This document shows positions 34,445 through 43,051 of a stretch of DNA of 64,000 nt, piece after piece. The position numbers and the translations under genes were made by a program. The notes under the pieces were generated by a model. That model saw nothing but the letters and a program-made list of their open reading frames with translations. It did not search any database and was not told the origin of the DNA. Numbering within the stretch: position 1 is the stretch's first letter; each line of letters starts with the position of its first letter. The DNA is from Halorussus marinus (GTDB taxonomy: Archaea > Halobacteriota > Halobacteria > Halobacteriales > Haladaptataceae): positions 62,001 through 126,000 of the forward strand of contig NZ_SBIV01000003.1 of assembly GCF_004765795.1 (NCBI RefSeq), written 5' to 3'.

Positions 34445-35761
34445 GTGACGGTCATCGGCATCGACGACACCGACTCTCGGGAACTCGGGATGTGTACGAC
34501 CTACCTCGCCGCCCGGGTAGCCGAGCGGGTCGGCGCCGAGCGACGGCTCCTCGTCCGGCTGAACCCCGCTGTCGAGCACAAAACTCGGGGCAACGCGGCG
34601 CTGGCGATCCACACCGACGCCGACCCCGACGACGCCTTCGAGGTCGCCCGCGAGGCGGTCGCCGAGGCGGCCGCGACCGACGATCCACGGACGAACCCCG
34701 GGCTGGTCGTCGCGCCCGGCGACCCCGGGGCGGTGCCCGATTCGGTCGCCGCGTTCGCCCGCCGCGCGGTTCGCGAGCGGCTCGACGTCGAGGCGGCTGA
34801 GGCCGAACTCGACGCCGCGGGCTACCGCCACGCCGGCTGGAAGGTCGGTCGCGGGAAGATCGGCGCGCTGGCCGCGGTCGGCGCGTGGGCGGGGCTGGGC
34901 CCCGCGCCGGACGCGAACGGCGTCGACCGCGACGGCTCGAACGCCGCCGACGGCCCGGGGGGCGAGTGGACTTACGAATGTATCACCTATCGGGAGCGCA
35001 ACCGGTGGGGAACGCCCCGGGAGGTCGACGCCGACTCGGTGTTCGAAGCCGCCGACGATGCCTACCCCGTCGTCTGGGACACCGTCGACCGCGAGACGGG
35101 CGAACTGGTCTGTGTCCCCCACACGCCCGGCCCGATCCTCCACGGGATCCGCGGCGACGACCCCGACGCCGTCCGCGAGGTCGCCGAGGCGATCGAGAGC
35201 GAGCCCGTCGAACGCCGGGCGGTGTTCGTCACGAATCAGGGCACCGACGCCCACCTCCGAGACGCCCCGCTCTCGGCCGCCGCGAACGGCCGCTCGTACC
35301 GGACGACCGGGACCGTCGTCGACGACCCGGAGACGAGGCGGGGCGGCCACGTCTTCTTCGCGATCGAGGACGGCGAGTCGCGCCTCGACTGCGCCGCCTT
35401 CGAACCGACCAAGCGGTTTCGCGACCGGGTCCGCGCGCTCCGGGCCGGCGACCGAATCACGGCCTGCGGCGAGGCGTCCGAGGACACCCTCAAACTGGAG
35501 AAGTTCGCGGTGCGGTCGCTGAACCGGACGGAACTCGCCACTCCGGACTGCCCGGACTGTGGCCGGTCGATGGAGAGCGCCGGAGCGGGACAGGGCTACC
35601 GGTGTCGAGACTGCGCGACGACCGCCGACGGCAAGATCGAACGGGCGGTCGACCGGGAGATCGAACTCGGGTGGTACGAGGTGCCTCCCGAGGCCCGCCG
35701 ACACATCGCCCGGCCGCTGGTCAGGGGCGGGTTCGACGCACCGACTCACCCCGAGCGGTGA
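34445..35761 (+). CDS. tiaS: tRNA-Ile2 2-agmatinylcytidine synthetase
   Basis: Attaches agmatine to C34 of tRNA-Ile(CAU) so that it reads AUA; essential in archaea. 438 residues from GTG 34445. The N-terminal GIDDTDSRELGMCTTYLA is the TiaS signature. GWKVGRGKIGALAAVGAW follows at about 137-155. An OB-like domain lies at about 285-350, and a C-terminal zinc ribbon (CPDCGRSM...CRDC, about 368-390) binds tRNA. The 148 bp before it include the TATA box of the divergent regulator and TCATATTGG at 34385-34393. Confidence 0.93.
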   Translation: MTVIGIDDTDSRELGMCTTYLAARVAERVGAERRLLVRLNPAVEHKTRGNAALAIHTDADPDDAFEVAREAVAEAAATDDPRTNPGLVVAPGDPGAVPDSVAAFARRAVRERLDVEAAEAELDAAGYRHAGWKVGRGKIGALAAVGAWAGLGPAPDANGVDRDGSNAADGPGGEWTYECITYRERNRWGTPREVDADSVFEAADDAYPVVWDTVDRETGELVCVPHTPGPILHGIRGDDPDAVREVAEAIESEPVERRAVFVTNQGTDAHLRDAPLSAAANGRSYRTTGTVVDDPETRRGGHVFFAIEDGESRLDCAAFEPTKRFRDRVRALRAGDRITACGEASEDTLKLEKFAVRSLNRTELATPDCPDCGRSMESAGAGQGYRCRDCATTADGKIERAVDREIELGWYEVPPEARRHIARPLVRGGFDAPTHPER

Positions 35762-35873
35762 CCGCGACGGGCCGACGTCCGGGGATTTCGATCGGCGTCG
35801 ACCACCGGCCGTCATTCCGACCTCGCGGCGGCGTCCCGAAAAGAGTTAAACCCCGCACCCGTACGCCCGGCTA

Positions 35874-36965
35874 ATGCTGCTGGTCCTGTGTGTGGACCTC
35901 GACGACGACCTCGGCCGGAAGACCGACTTCGACACCCCGGTCGTCGGTCGGGACGACGTCGAGCGCGCCGCCGTGGCGCTCGCGACCTCCGACCCCGAGG
36001 ACAGCGACGTGAACGTCATGTTCGAGGGCGTCCACCTCGCCGACCGCATCGACGACGAGACGGTCGAGGTGGCGGTCGTGACCGGCGTCGACGGGAGCGA
36101 CGTCGCCGCGAATCGGGCGGTCGGCGAGGAGGTCGACGAGGTGCTTGCCGGGCTCTCGACCAGCGAGGAGGTCCGGGCGGTCATCGTTACCGACGGCGCC
36201 CAAGACGAGAGCGTGATCCCGGTCGTCCGATCTCGGGTGCCGGTCGACGGCGTCCGGCGCGTGGTGGTCCGGCAGGCCCAGGACCTCGAATCGATGTACT
36301 ACACCATGAAGCAGGTGCTCGACGACCCCGAGACCCGCGGGACCGTCCTCGTCCCGCTTGGCATCCTGTTGCTAATCTACCCGCTTGCGGTCATCTCCGA
36401 CTGGCAGGGGTTGCCCGGCGCGGCGGTGTTCGGCATGACCTCGGGACTGCTCGGGCTCTACGTCCTCGGCCGGGGGCTGGGCGTCGAGCGTCTGCTCGAC
36501 CGGGCGGCCGAGAAAGCCCGCACCGGGCTGTACGCGGGCCGCGTGACGCTCATCACCTACGTGGTCGCGACCGCCCTGCTGGTCATCGGCGGGGTCCGCG
36601 GGGTCGAGATGCTCGAATCGGTGAAGGCCGGGAGCGACGCCCCGGTCGGACCGATACGCGTGCTCGCGTCGCTGGTCTACGGGGCCGTGACGTGGTTCAC
36701 CGCCGCCGGAATCACCACCAGTCTCGGTCAGATCACCGACGAGTATCTCGCCGACCGCTTCCGGTGGCGCTACCTCAACGCCCCGTTCTACGTCGTCGCG
36801 ATCGCCGCGGTGCTCCACGCGGTCAGCGCCTACTTCCTCGGGCGCGTCCCGCTGACGTATCTGGCGGGGATGCTCACTGTCGGCACGTTACTCGGCCTCT
36901 CGAGCACGCTCGCGTTCGCGGTCGCCGAATCCCGCCAGTCGCGGCGGGCAGAACAGGTCGGCTAG
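35874..36965 (+). CDS. DUF373 family membrane protein
   Basis: A 363-residue protein of archaeal family DUF373. The soluble N-terminal half (about 1-140) has MLLVLCVDLDDDLGRKTDFDTPVVG and VAVVTGVDGSDVAANRAVGEEVDEV. The C-terminal half carries about six transmembrane helices. Function unknown. Its stop codon overlaps the stop of the convergent polyprenyl synthase gene by 4 bp. Confidence 0.9.
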   Translation: MLLVLCVDLDDDLGRKTDFDTPVVGRDDVERAAVALATSDPEDSDVNVMFEGVHLADRIDDETVEVAVVTGVDGSDVAANRAVGEEVDEVLAGLSTSEEVRAVIVTDGAQDESVIPVVRSRVPVDGVRRVVVRQAQDLESMYYTMKQVLDDPETRGTVLVPLGILLLIYPLAVISDWQGLPGAAVFGMTSGLLGLYVLGRGLGVERLLDRAAEKARTGLYAGRVTLITYVVATALLVIGGVRGVEMLESVKAGSDAPVGPIRVLASLVYGAVTWFTAAGITTSLGQITDEYLADRFRWRYLNAPFYVVAIAAVLHAVSAYFLGRVPLTYLAGMLTVGTLLGLSSTLAFAVAESRQSRRAEQVG

Positions 36966-37804
36966 CGCTCGCGGGTCACGACGAACGACGCGAGGTCTTC
37001 GAGGTAGCCGGTCGCGGTCTCGTCGGGGGTCTCGGCCCGGTCGAGGGCGGCCAGCGCGGACTCGGACTGCTCGCGAGCGAGGTCGTTGGCCGCCGCGGCG
37101 TCGAGGTCGGTCACCTGCACGATCGACGGCCGGCCCATCTCGGCGTCGGTTCCGGTCGGCTTCCCGAGTTCCTCGGCGTCGGCGGTCGCGTCGAGCACGT
37201 CGTCGCGGATCTGGAACGCCACGCCGACTCGCTCGGCGTACTCGCCGAACGCCTCGACGGTCACGGGGTCGGCGTCGGCCGCAAGCGCCCCCAGTTCGGC
37301 GGCCGCCCGGAACAGCGCGCCGGTCTTCCGGCGGGCGAGTTCCATGTACCCCTCTCGGTCGGTCGGCCGGGCGACCAGTTCGGTCGCCTCGCCCTCGCCG
37401 AGTTCGACCATCGCGTCCGCGACCGCGACGGTCGCTCGGGGATCGGACGAAAACAGTTCGAACGCCTCGCCGATGAGCCCGTCGCTCGCGATGATCGCCG
37501 GCGCGTACCCGAACTCGGCCCACGCGCTCGCGGTGCCCCGGCGGGTGTCCGACCGGTCGATGATGTCGTCGACCACGAGCGACGCGTCGTGGACCAGTTC
37601 GACGCCCACCGCGAAGTCGACCGCGGCCTCGGCGACCCCGCCGGCGGCCTCGCAGGACAGCACGGTGACGGTCGGCCGGACGCGCTTGCCCCCCGACAGC
37701 GCGACGTGGCGGACCTCCTCTGAGAGCTCCGTCGGCTCGACCCGGTCGAGGACCGCTTCGAGGCGCTCCTCGACCAGCGCCCGCCGGGACTCGGGATAAT
37801 CCAT
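36962..37804 (-). CDS. idsA: Polyprenyl (geranylgeranyl/farnesyl) diphosphate synthase
   Basis: Condenses isopentenyl diphosphate with allylic diphosphates to make C15-C20 (or longer) isoprenoids, precursors of archaeal lipids, carotenoids and quinones. 280 residues, somewhat short for the family. The first aspartate-rich motif is DDIID (about 79-83) after LVHDASLVV. The second is RDDVLD (about 203) in FQIRDDVLDATAD. SGGKRVRPTV binds the diphosphate. The start is ATG 37804 (MDYPESRRALVEERLEAVLD). Product chain length cannot be told from sequence alone. Confidence 0.88.
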   Translation of the reverse strand: MDYPESRRALVEERLEAVLDRVEPTELSEEVRHVALSGGKRVRPTVTVLSCEAAGGVAEAAVDFAVGVELVHDASLVVDDIIDRSDTRRGTASAWAEFGYAPAIIASDGLIGEAFELFSSDPRATVAVADAMVELGEGEATELVARPTDREGYMELARRKTGALFRAAAELGALAADADPVTVEAFGEYAERVGVAFQIRDDVLDATADAEELGKPTGTDAEMGRPSIVQVTDLDAAAANDLAREQSESALAALDRAETPDETATGYLEDLASFVVTRER

Positions 37805-37897
37805 CGGCCGGGACTCAGGACCGGCAAAACAAGTACGTGACGATAGCGGAGCGGTTCCGTGACGGTCGCTCCGCACCCGCTTTCGCTCTCGGTCGCG

Positions 37898-37943
37898 TTG
37901 CTCGCTGCGGACACCGCTCGGCGCGGAACGCTCGATCAAAATC
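37898..37943 (+). repeat. Dispersed hairpin element, copy D
   Basis: Contains AACGCTCGATCAAAA (37927-37941), preceded by GCTCGCTGCGGACACCGCTC. Over 46 bp it matches copy E (42951-42996) at 36 positions by my count. It sits in the 198-bp gap between the etfA stop and the idsA start. Confidence 0.65.
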
Positions 37944-38002
37944 CCGGCCGCGAATGTCCCGAGCGGCCGGCGATCGATCCTCCCCGGATCGGTCTGGAGG
38001 CG

Positions 38003-38953
38003 TTACTCGAACTCCTCGATGAGTTCGGGCACGACCTCGAACAGGTCGCCGACGACGCCGTAGTCGGCGATGTCGAAGATGGGGGCGTTCGGGTCGGTGT
38101 TGACCGCGATGATCGTGTCCGAGCCCTTCATCCCGGCGACGTGCTGGACCGCCCCGGAGATGCCGATGGCGAGGTAGACGTCGGGGGTGACGACCTTCCC
38201 CGACTGGCCGACCTGCCGGTTCTTGGGGAGCCAGCCGTTGTCGACGATCGGTCGCGACGACGACAGCGTCGCGTCGGTCGCCTCGACGAGATCGCGGATG
38301 AGATCGAGGTTCTCCTCCTCCTCGATGCCTCGGCCGATCGAGACGATGAAGTCGGCCTCGCTGATGTCGACGTCGCCGCCGCCGACCTCCTCGAAGCCGG
38401 TCACCGTCGAGCCGGCGTCGGTGTCGATGTCGACGTCGAACTCGGCCACCTCGGCGTCGCCGACGCCGTCTGCGGCGGGCCACTCCACGCCGCGGATAGT
38501 GACCGCCGTCCGGTCGCCGCCGACCTCGACGGTCGTCTCGACCTTCGAGCCGTACATCTCGCGGGTGACTTCGAGCCCGTCGTCGTACTCGAAGCCGACC
38601 GCGTCGGTCGCCAGCGAGAGGTCGAGTCGGTTAGCGACTGCGGGGGCGAAGTCGAGCCCGTTGACGCTGTTTGCCATCACCAGCACTTCGGGGTCGAGTT
38701 CGGCGTGGAGCGCCTCGACGGCTTGGGCGTAGACGTCGTGGTTGAACTCCTCGCCCTCCGAGACGGTGTGGATGAAGTCGACGCCTTCGCGGTTCAGCTC
38801 GTCCGCGAACTTTTCGGTGTCGCCGCTGATGACCGCGACGTGGAGGTCGCCGCCGGTCGCGTCGGCCAGCTCCCGTCCCGCGGTCACGAGCTCGTAGCTC
38901 ACGTCCCGGAGGTCGCCGCGGCGGTGCTCGGCGACGGCCAGCACGTCGCTCAT
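38003..38953 (-). CDS. etfA: Electron transfer flavoprotein alpha subunit
   Basis: FAD-binding subunit of ETF, which passes electrons from acyl-CoA and other dehydrogenases to the quinone pool. 316 residues. The C-terminal FAD motif is complete: RPIVDNGWLPKNRQVGQSGKVVTPDVYLAIGISGAVQH (about 225-270), then IIAVNTDPNAPIFDIADYGVVGD. It follows etfB with a 4-bp overlap. Confidence 0.95.
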   Translation of the reverse strand: MSDVLAVAEHRRGDLRDVSYELVTAGRELADATGGDLHVAVISGDTEKFADELNREGVDFIHTVSEGEEFNHDVYAQAVEALHAELDPEVLVMANSVNGLDFAPAVANRLDLSLATDAVGFEYDDGLEVTREMYGSKVETTVEVGGDRTAVTIRGVEWPAADGVGDAEVAEFDVDIDTDAGSTVTGFEEVGGGDVDISEADFIVSIGRGIEEEENLDLIRDLVEATDATLSSSRPIVDNGWLPKNRQVGQSGKVVTPDVYLAIGISGAVQHVAGMKGSDTIIAVNTDPNAPIFDIADYGVVGDLFEVVPELIEEFE

Positions 38954-39741
38954 TCTGCCACCCCCTTCTCGCGGAGGACTTCAGCCAGTCGCCCGGCGGT
39001 CTCGCCGGCGTCGCCCTCGAAGAGCTCGGCGTCGCTCTCGCTCTCGGGCTCGTACATCGAGGTGAGGGTGAGATCGCTCTCGACGGCGTCGGCATCGAGC
39101 CCGACGTCGTTGAGGGTCTTTGGCGCGATCTCCTTGCTCTGGGCCTGCCGGATGCCCCGGAGGCTGGCGTACCGGGGCTCGTTGATCCCGGTCTGGATGG
39201 TGAGCACCGCGGGGAGCTCGATGTCGGTGAGCTCCTCGACGCCGCCCTCCAGTTCGCGGTGGACGTGTGCGACGCCCGCCTCGTGGTCGTAGTCGAGGGC
39301 GTTGACGACCGCGCCCCACTGGAAGCCGAGGTGGTCGGCCAGCGAGACGCCGGTCGCGCCGAACGCGTCGTCGCCAGCCTGCACGCCGGAGAGGACGAGA
39401 TCGGGGTCTTCCTCCTCGACGACGGCGGCGAGCATGTTGGTCTTCGTCTCGACGTCGAGCAGGTCGACGTCTTCGAGCGCGTCGTCCCACACTCGGACGG
39501 CGCGGTCCGCGCCCTTCGCCAGCGCCATCCGGATGGTTTCGTCGGCCCGCTCGGGCCCGATAGTGACCGTCACGACCTCGTCGGCCGGACCGTCCTCTTT
39601 CAGTTGGACGGCCTCCTCGACCGCGTAATCGTCCCACTCGTTCAGGTCGTACTCGAGGTAGCGTTCGTCTACCTCGGTCCCCGCAATCTCGAAGTCGTCG
39701 GCGACTTCCGCGACCTCTTTCACTGTCACCAGGACCTTCAT
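38950..39741 (-). CDS. etfB: Electron transfer flavoprotein beta subunit
   Basis: Partner of EtfA; 263 residues. MKVLVTVKEVAEVADDF at the start, YDLNEWDDYAVEEAVQLKE, ALAKGADRAVRVWDD, the AMP/adenine-binding region LSGVQAGDDAFGATGVSLADHLGF (about 117-140) and RYASLRGIRQAQSKEI near residue 200 are diagnostic. ATG 39741 is the conserved start. The pair stands without an etf-quinone oxidoreductase gene here. Confidence 0.95.
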   Translation of the reverse strand: MKVLVTVKEVAEVADDFEIAGTEVDERYLEYDLNEWDDYAVEEAVQLKEDGPADEVVTVTIGPERADETIRMALAKGADRAVRVWDDALEDVDLLDVETKTNMLAAVVEEEDPDLVLSGVQAGDDAFGATGVSLADHLGFQWGAVVNALDYDHEAGVAHVHRELEGGVEELTDIELPAVLTIQTGINEPRYASLRGIRQAQSKEIAPKTLNDVGLDADAVESDLTLTSMYEPESESDAELFEGDAGETAGRLAEVLREKGVAE

Positions 39742-39810
39742 AATAGATGTGTCTCTGGCACGGAGGTAAACGCTTTCGAAACGCACGACGCGATGCCGGT
39801 AGTTTCCGAG

Positions 39811-40941
39811 CTACTCGGTCACGTCCTCGTCCGGGAGGGTGATGAGGTTCTCGCGGCCGATCCGGAGCTTGTCCACGTCGCCGTTGTCCGCCATCTTCGA
39901 GAGCAACTGGGAGACTTTGGCGTTCGACCAGTTGGTCTCCTTGACGATGTCGGCCTGCTTCATCCGGCCGTCGTTCTCCTCGAGCAGTCGGAGGACTCGC
40001 TCCTCGTCGCTCAACAGTTCCGGATCGGGCTCGGCCTCGTCGTCGCTGTCGGTCTCCTCGGCGGTCGCGCCGCCCGTAGTAGCGTCTTCGGACGGCTCGT
40101 CCGACGCGGCGTCGGCGATGTCGGCCTCCGACAGGTCGGGAGCGTCCTCGCGGCGAGTCCACGCGTATGCGCCGGTCCCGCCGGCCAGCACCAACAACAG
40201 CAAGACGACTCCCGAGAGGCTCCCGACGTCGGGCAAGCCGCCGCCCGGCGATCCGGGGGTCGTCGAGGCCGGGTTCCGGGGCTCGTAGGAGACCTCGATC
40301 TCGCCCGGCTCGAACGACTCGGGGCCCTCGTAGTGGAGTTCGTTGACGTTCGAGACGCCCTTGTTCGGGGGCGTGTTCCGCACCACGTAGCTGTCGGGGC
40401 CGTCGATGACCAGCGACTGGTCGCGGGTCAGCTCCGGGAGCCAGGTTCCGGACGGCGTTCTGAACGCGTCGTCGACGACGACGACTCTGTCTTCGACTCG
40501 CGAGAAGTTCGTCCAGGTGAACGACAGCGTGAGCCGGCCGACCGTCCCGTTCTCGAGGAGCCTCGCGGACCGACTCGCGTCGCGGATCGCCATCTTTCGG
40601 TCGGGGGCGGCGCGGGACCCGATGCGTTCGAACGTCTCGCTGGTGACCCCGACGTCCGTCTCACCGCTCTCGTACTTCTCGGCGAGCTGTCGGAACGCCG
40701 CCGTCTCGTTCTCGTCCCGGAGGGCGAATTGCGTCGTTACCGTCCAGTCGGCGTCCCCGGTCTCGCGGAGGGAGACGCGCATGATCGTTTCGTCGCGGGT
40801 TTCGTTGGTCTCCGTCGCGGTCTCGCTCTGCTGTAGGGGCGTCGCGGTCAGCTCGTCGGTCGACTGGCCGACGCCAGCGGCGGCTCCGGCGACGGGACCG
40901 AGGGCGAGGAGGGCGACGAGGAGGGCGGCGAACCACCGCAT
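39811..40941 (-). CDS. Membrane-anchored winged-HTH protein with extracellular domain
   Basis: A 376-residue protein. A Sec-type signal (MRWFAALLVALLALGPVAGA) is followed by an extracytoplasmic domain (about 25-245) rich in beta structure with several N-glycosylation-type NxS/T sites. A transmembrane helix (about 250-270, VVLLLLVLAGGTGAYAW) and an acidic linker lead to a C-terminal winged HTH (about 310-372, KQADIVKETNWSNAKVSQLLSKM). The layout is a one-component sensor that could bind DNA at the membrane. Its divergent neighbours encode a secreted protein and a pilin-like protein. The start ATG 40941 is favoured over 40965 because a TATA-like box lies 26-31 bp upstream. Confidence 0.78.
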   Translation of the reverse strand: MRWFAALLVALLALGPVAGAAAGVGQSTDELTATPLQQSETATETNETRDETIMRVSLRETGDADWTVTTQFALRDENETAAFRQLAEKYESGETDVGVTSETFERIGSRAAPDRKMAIRDASRSARLLENGTVGRLTLSFTWTNFSRVEDRVVVVDDAFRTPSGTWLPELTRDQSLVIDGPDSYVVRNTPPNKGVSNVNELHYEGPESFEPGEIEVSYEPRNPASTTPGSPGGGLPDVGSLSGVVLLLLVLAGGTGAYAWTRREDAPDLSEADIADAASDEPSEDATTGGATAEETDSDDEAEPDPELLSDEERVLRLLEENDGRMKQADIVKETNWSNAKVSQLLSKMADNGDVDKLRIGRENLITLPDEDVTE

Positions 40942-40966
40942 ACAGTCGCGTGAACACGCCGACAAG

Positions 40967-41068
40967 AAAATACTTTCTATCCGGAGATAAAACGTCAGCG
41001 CGCTCCGTGAAACGTCTCGGGCGCTCTGATGGCGTCCCGGCGGAGTTCATACTTTCGTGCGTATTTTA
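40967..41068. promoter_or_regulatory. Divergent promoter pair for membrane HTH gene and secreted-protein gene
   Basis: TATTTT on the minus strand (40967-40972) is 26-31 bp before the HTH gene start at 40941. TATTTTA on the plus strand (41062-41068) is 28-34 bp before the ATG at 41096. The shared 154-bp region could let the HTH protein control both directions. Confidence 0.5.
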
Positions 41069-41095
41069 ATGGTGGGCGGGCGAGATGCGAACGAG

Positions 41096-42349
41096 ATGCG
41101 AGTCACCCCCGTTATGCTGGCGTTACTGCTGGCCCTCTCTCCGGGCGCGGCGGCGGTGCAGGCGGCCGCGCCGCTGGCCTCGGCCGCCGACGACCGCGTC
41201 GGGGCGACCGACGTGGTCCGACCGGCGACGAACGAGAACACGACCGCGGTGCTGACGCTCGGCGCCGACCCCGATCGGACGGCGTTCGACTCGACGTCGG
41301 TGTCGCTCGGACGCGCGCTCGCGGCCGATCGGGCGAGCGCCGAGACGGCGCTCAGCGTCGGAGCGCTCGACGAGAAACTGGCCGCGGCCGGAAGCGACCG
41401 CCGGCGGAAACAGATCCTGACGCGGTACCGGTATCGGATAGAGAATCACGTCATCTCACTACGGTCGGCCGAACAGCGCGCGACCGAGGCGTTCTCGAAC
41501 GGATCGCTGTCGGCCACGGCGTACCTCCGGACGCTCGGTCGCATCGACGCCGAAGCCGAGCACGTCCGCCACACCGTACGGGAACTCCAGACGCGGGCAC
41601 AGAAGCTCCCCGACTTCGGAATGCTGAACGTCGACACGTCGGTGCAGGTGCGGCTCATGCTCGTCGAAGGGCCGGTCCGAGACCGGATCTCGAAGTCACT
41701 CCGGGGGACGCGCGATCCGATCCGCGTCCACGTCAGCACGGCCGGACGCGGCGTCGCGCTCTCGGCGATTCGCGACGGCGAATACGTCCGTGAGATCGCC
41801 CGCCCCGACCGGCGCGACTCGGGGACGACCGAGTCGCTGACCGTCGGACGGGCGTTCAACCTCGTCCTCGACCAGTACCCCTGGGTCCGGAACAACACCG
41901 CCGGCGGGAGCAGTTCCCAGTACAGTCCGACCGACGTCTACGACGTGACCGTGAACCACAACCACGGCAACTTCACGGCCTCGCTCGACGCCGGGACGGG
42001 TGAGATATTCAAGGAGATCCAGTACAAGCACCTCGAAGGCCAGCGGACCCTTCCGCCGGGACCGGGCGTCCGGAACACCGCCGCGAACGCGTTCGGCACG
42101 GAGAACGTCACGCTCACCGTCAACCGCACCTACCCCGGCGGTCCGCTTCGGGCACATCTCGCGAACGAGACCGGCGCGCCCCTCGACGGGACGATCACAG
42201 TCGACGGCGAACCCGTCGGGGCTACGGGCTCAGACGGCGTCCTGTGGACGCTCGGGCCAGACGAGCAGTTCCGCGTGAGCGCGACCCACGACGGGACGAC
42301 GGTCAACGTGACCGCGACACCGGTCGACATCCGCTCGGCCGAAGGTTGA
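41096..42349 (+). CDS. Secreted/surface protein with helical and beta domains, unknown
   Basis: A 417-residue protein with a Sec-like signal peptide (MRVTPVMLALLLALSPGAAAVQAA), a helical middle (about 60-170, RYRYRIENHVISLRSAEQRATEAF) and beta-rich C-terminal parts with many NxT/S sequons (NNTAGGS, NVTLTVNRTY, NVTATPVD). It is absent from my list of characterised families but looks like haloarchaeal cell-surface proteins found beside pilin-like genes. The next gene starts 27 bp later on the same strand and encodes a pilin-like protein. The start is chosen by TATA spacing and signal peptide position. Confidence 0.65.
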   Translation: MRVTPVMLALLLALSPGAAAVQAAAPLASAADDRVGATDVVRPATNENTTAVLTLGADPDRTAFDSTSVSLGRALAADRASAETALSVGALDEKLAAAGSDRRRKQILTRYRYRIENHVISLRSAEQRATEAFSNGSLSATAYLRTLGRIDAEAEHVRHTVRELQTRAQKLPDFGMLNVDTSVQVRLMLVEGPVRDRISKSLRGTRDPIRVHVSTAGRGVALSAIRDGEYVREIARPDRRDSGTTESLTVGRAFNLVLDQYPWVRNNTAGGSSSQYSPTDVYDVTVNHNHGNFTASLDAGTGEIFKEIQYKHLEGQRTLPPGPGVRNTAANAFGTENVTLTVNRTYPGGPLRAHLANETGAPLDGTITVDGEPVGATGSDGVLWTLGPDEQFRVSATHDGTTVNVTATPVDIRSAEG

Positions 42350-42376
42350 AGGCGGAAGCCGGGACCAGTTGGCGGC

Positions 42377-42838
42377 GTGTCCCCCCGCGCCGTCTCCCCC
42401 GTCTTGGGCGTCGTCTGCCTGCTCGTCGTGACGGTCGTCCTCGCCGCCGCCGTCGGGACCGCGGCGCTCGGGACCACGCTCCCGACCGACCGACCGACGG
42501 CGGCCGTCGATCTACGCGTCGACGCGGGCGCCGACCGGCTCGCGCTCGTTCACCGCGCTGGCGAGGCCCTCGACGTGCGAGCGCTGTCCGTCCGGATTCT
42601 GATCGACGGCGACCCCCTCGACCGCCAGCCGCCGGTCCCGTTCTTCTCGGCGCGCGGGTTCGTCTCCGGGCCGACCGGCCCGTTCAACCCCGCCGCCGAC
42701 CCCCGGTGGTCGGTCGGCGAGCGTGCGAGCCTCCGAATCGCCGGGACGAACGCGCCGACGATAGCGCCCGGCGAACGCGTCGCGGTCGAATTCCTCGTCG
42801 AAGGTGTAGTCGTCGCGGAGGCGTCGGCGAGGGCGTAG
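42377..42838 (+). CDS. Archaeal type IV pilin-like protein
   Basis: A 153-residue protein from GTG 42377. The N-terminus SPRAVSPVLGVVCLLVVTVVLAAAVG (in segments: RAVSPVLGV plus a hydrophobic helix, about 4-29) is the class III signal cleaved by prepilin peptidase, as in haloarchaeal PilA/DUF1628 proteins. The remainder is a small beta domain. It lies 27 bp after the secreted-protein gene, probably in one operon. Just after its stop begins the duplicated end of the methyltransferase gene. Confidence 0.78.
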   Translation: MSPRAVSPVLGVVCLLVVTVVLAAAVGTAALGTTLPTDRPTAAVDLRVDAGADRLALVHRAGEALDVRALSVRILIDGDPLDRQPPVPFFSARGFVSGPTGPFNPAADPRWSVGERASLRIAGTNAPTIAPGERVAVEFLVEGVVVAEASARA

Positions 42839-42841
42839 CTC

Positions 42842-42915
42842 CTCTTCGGGGACGCGAGCGACGGTGGCGATCGCGACGTCGGGATCGTACGAGGGCCCCA
42901 TCTCGCGGTGCTCGA
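42842..42915 (-). pseudogene. Detached second copy of the methyltransferase 3' end
   Basis: These 74 bp repeat the last ~24 codons of the methyltransferase gene (43055-43128) in the same orientation, with one mismatch by my alignment (offset 213 bp). Read on the minus strand they encode EHREMGPSYDPDVAIATVAR and the final VPEE. There is no start or body, so it is a remnant. Confidence 0.85.
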
Positions 42916-42950
42916 CCACCTTTTTACTTCGTCGAGCGTCCTCGCTCGCG

Positions 42951-42996
42951 GTGCTCGCCGCGGACGCCGCTCCTCGCAAAAAGCTGGATCAAAAAC
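42951..42996 (+). repeat. Dispersed hairpin element, copy E, between duplicated gene ends
   Basis: Contains GCTCGCCGCGGACGCCGCTC followed by CTCGCAAAAAGCTGGATCAAAAAC, the same layout as copies A, B and D. It sits between the two copies of the methyltransferase 3' end, so the element and the duplication are physically linked. Confidence 0.65.
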
Positions 42997-43051
42997 GACG
43001 CTCCCCTACTGCGTTCGCTCGCATCTCCGGTCGCTCCGGTCGATCGCTGAC

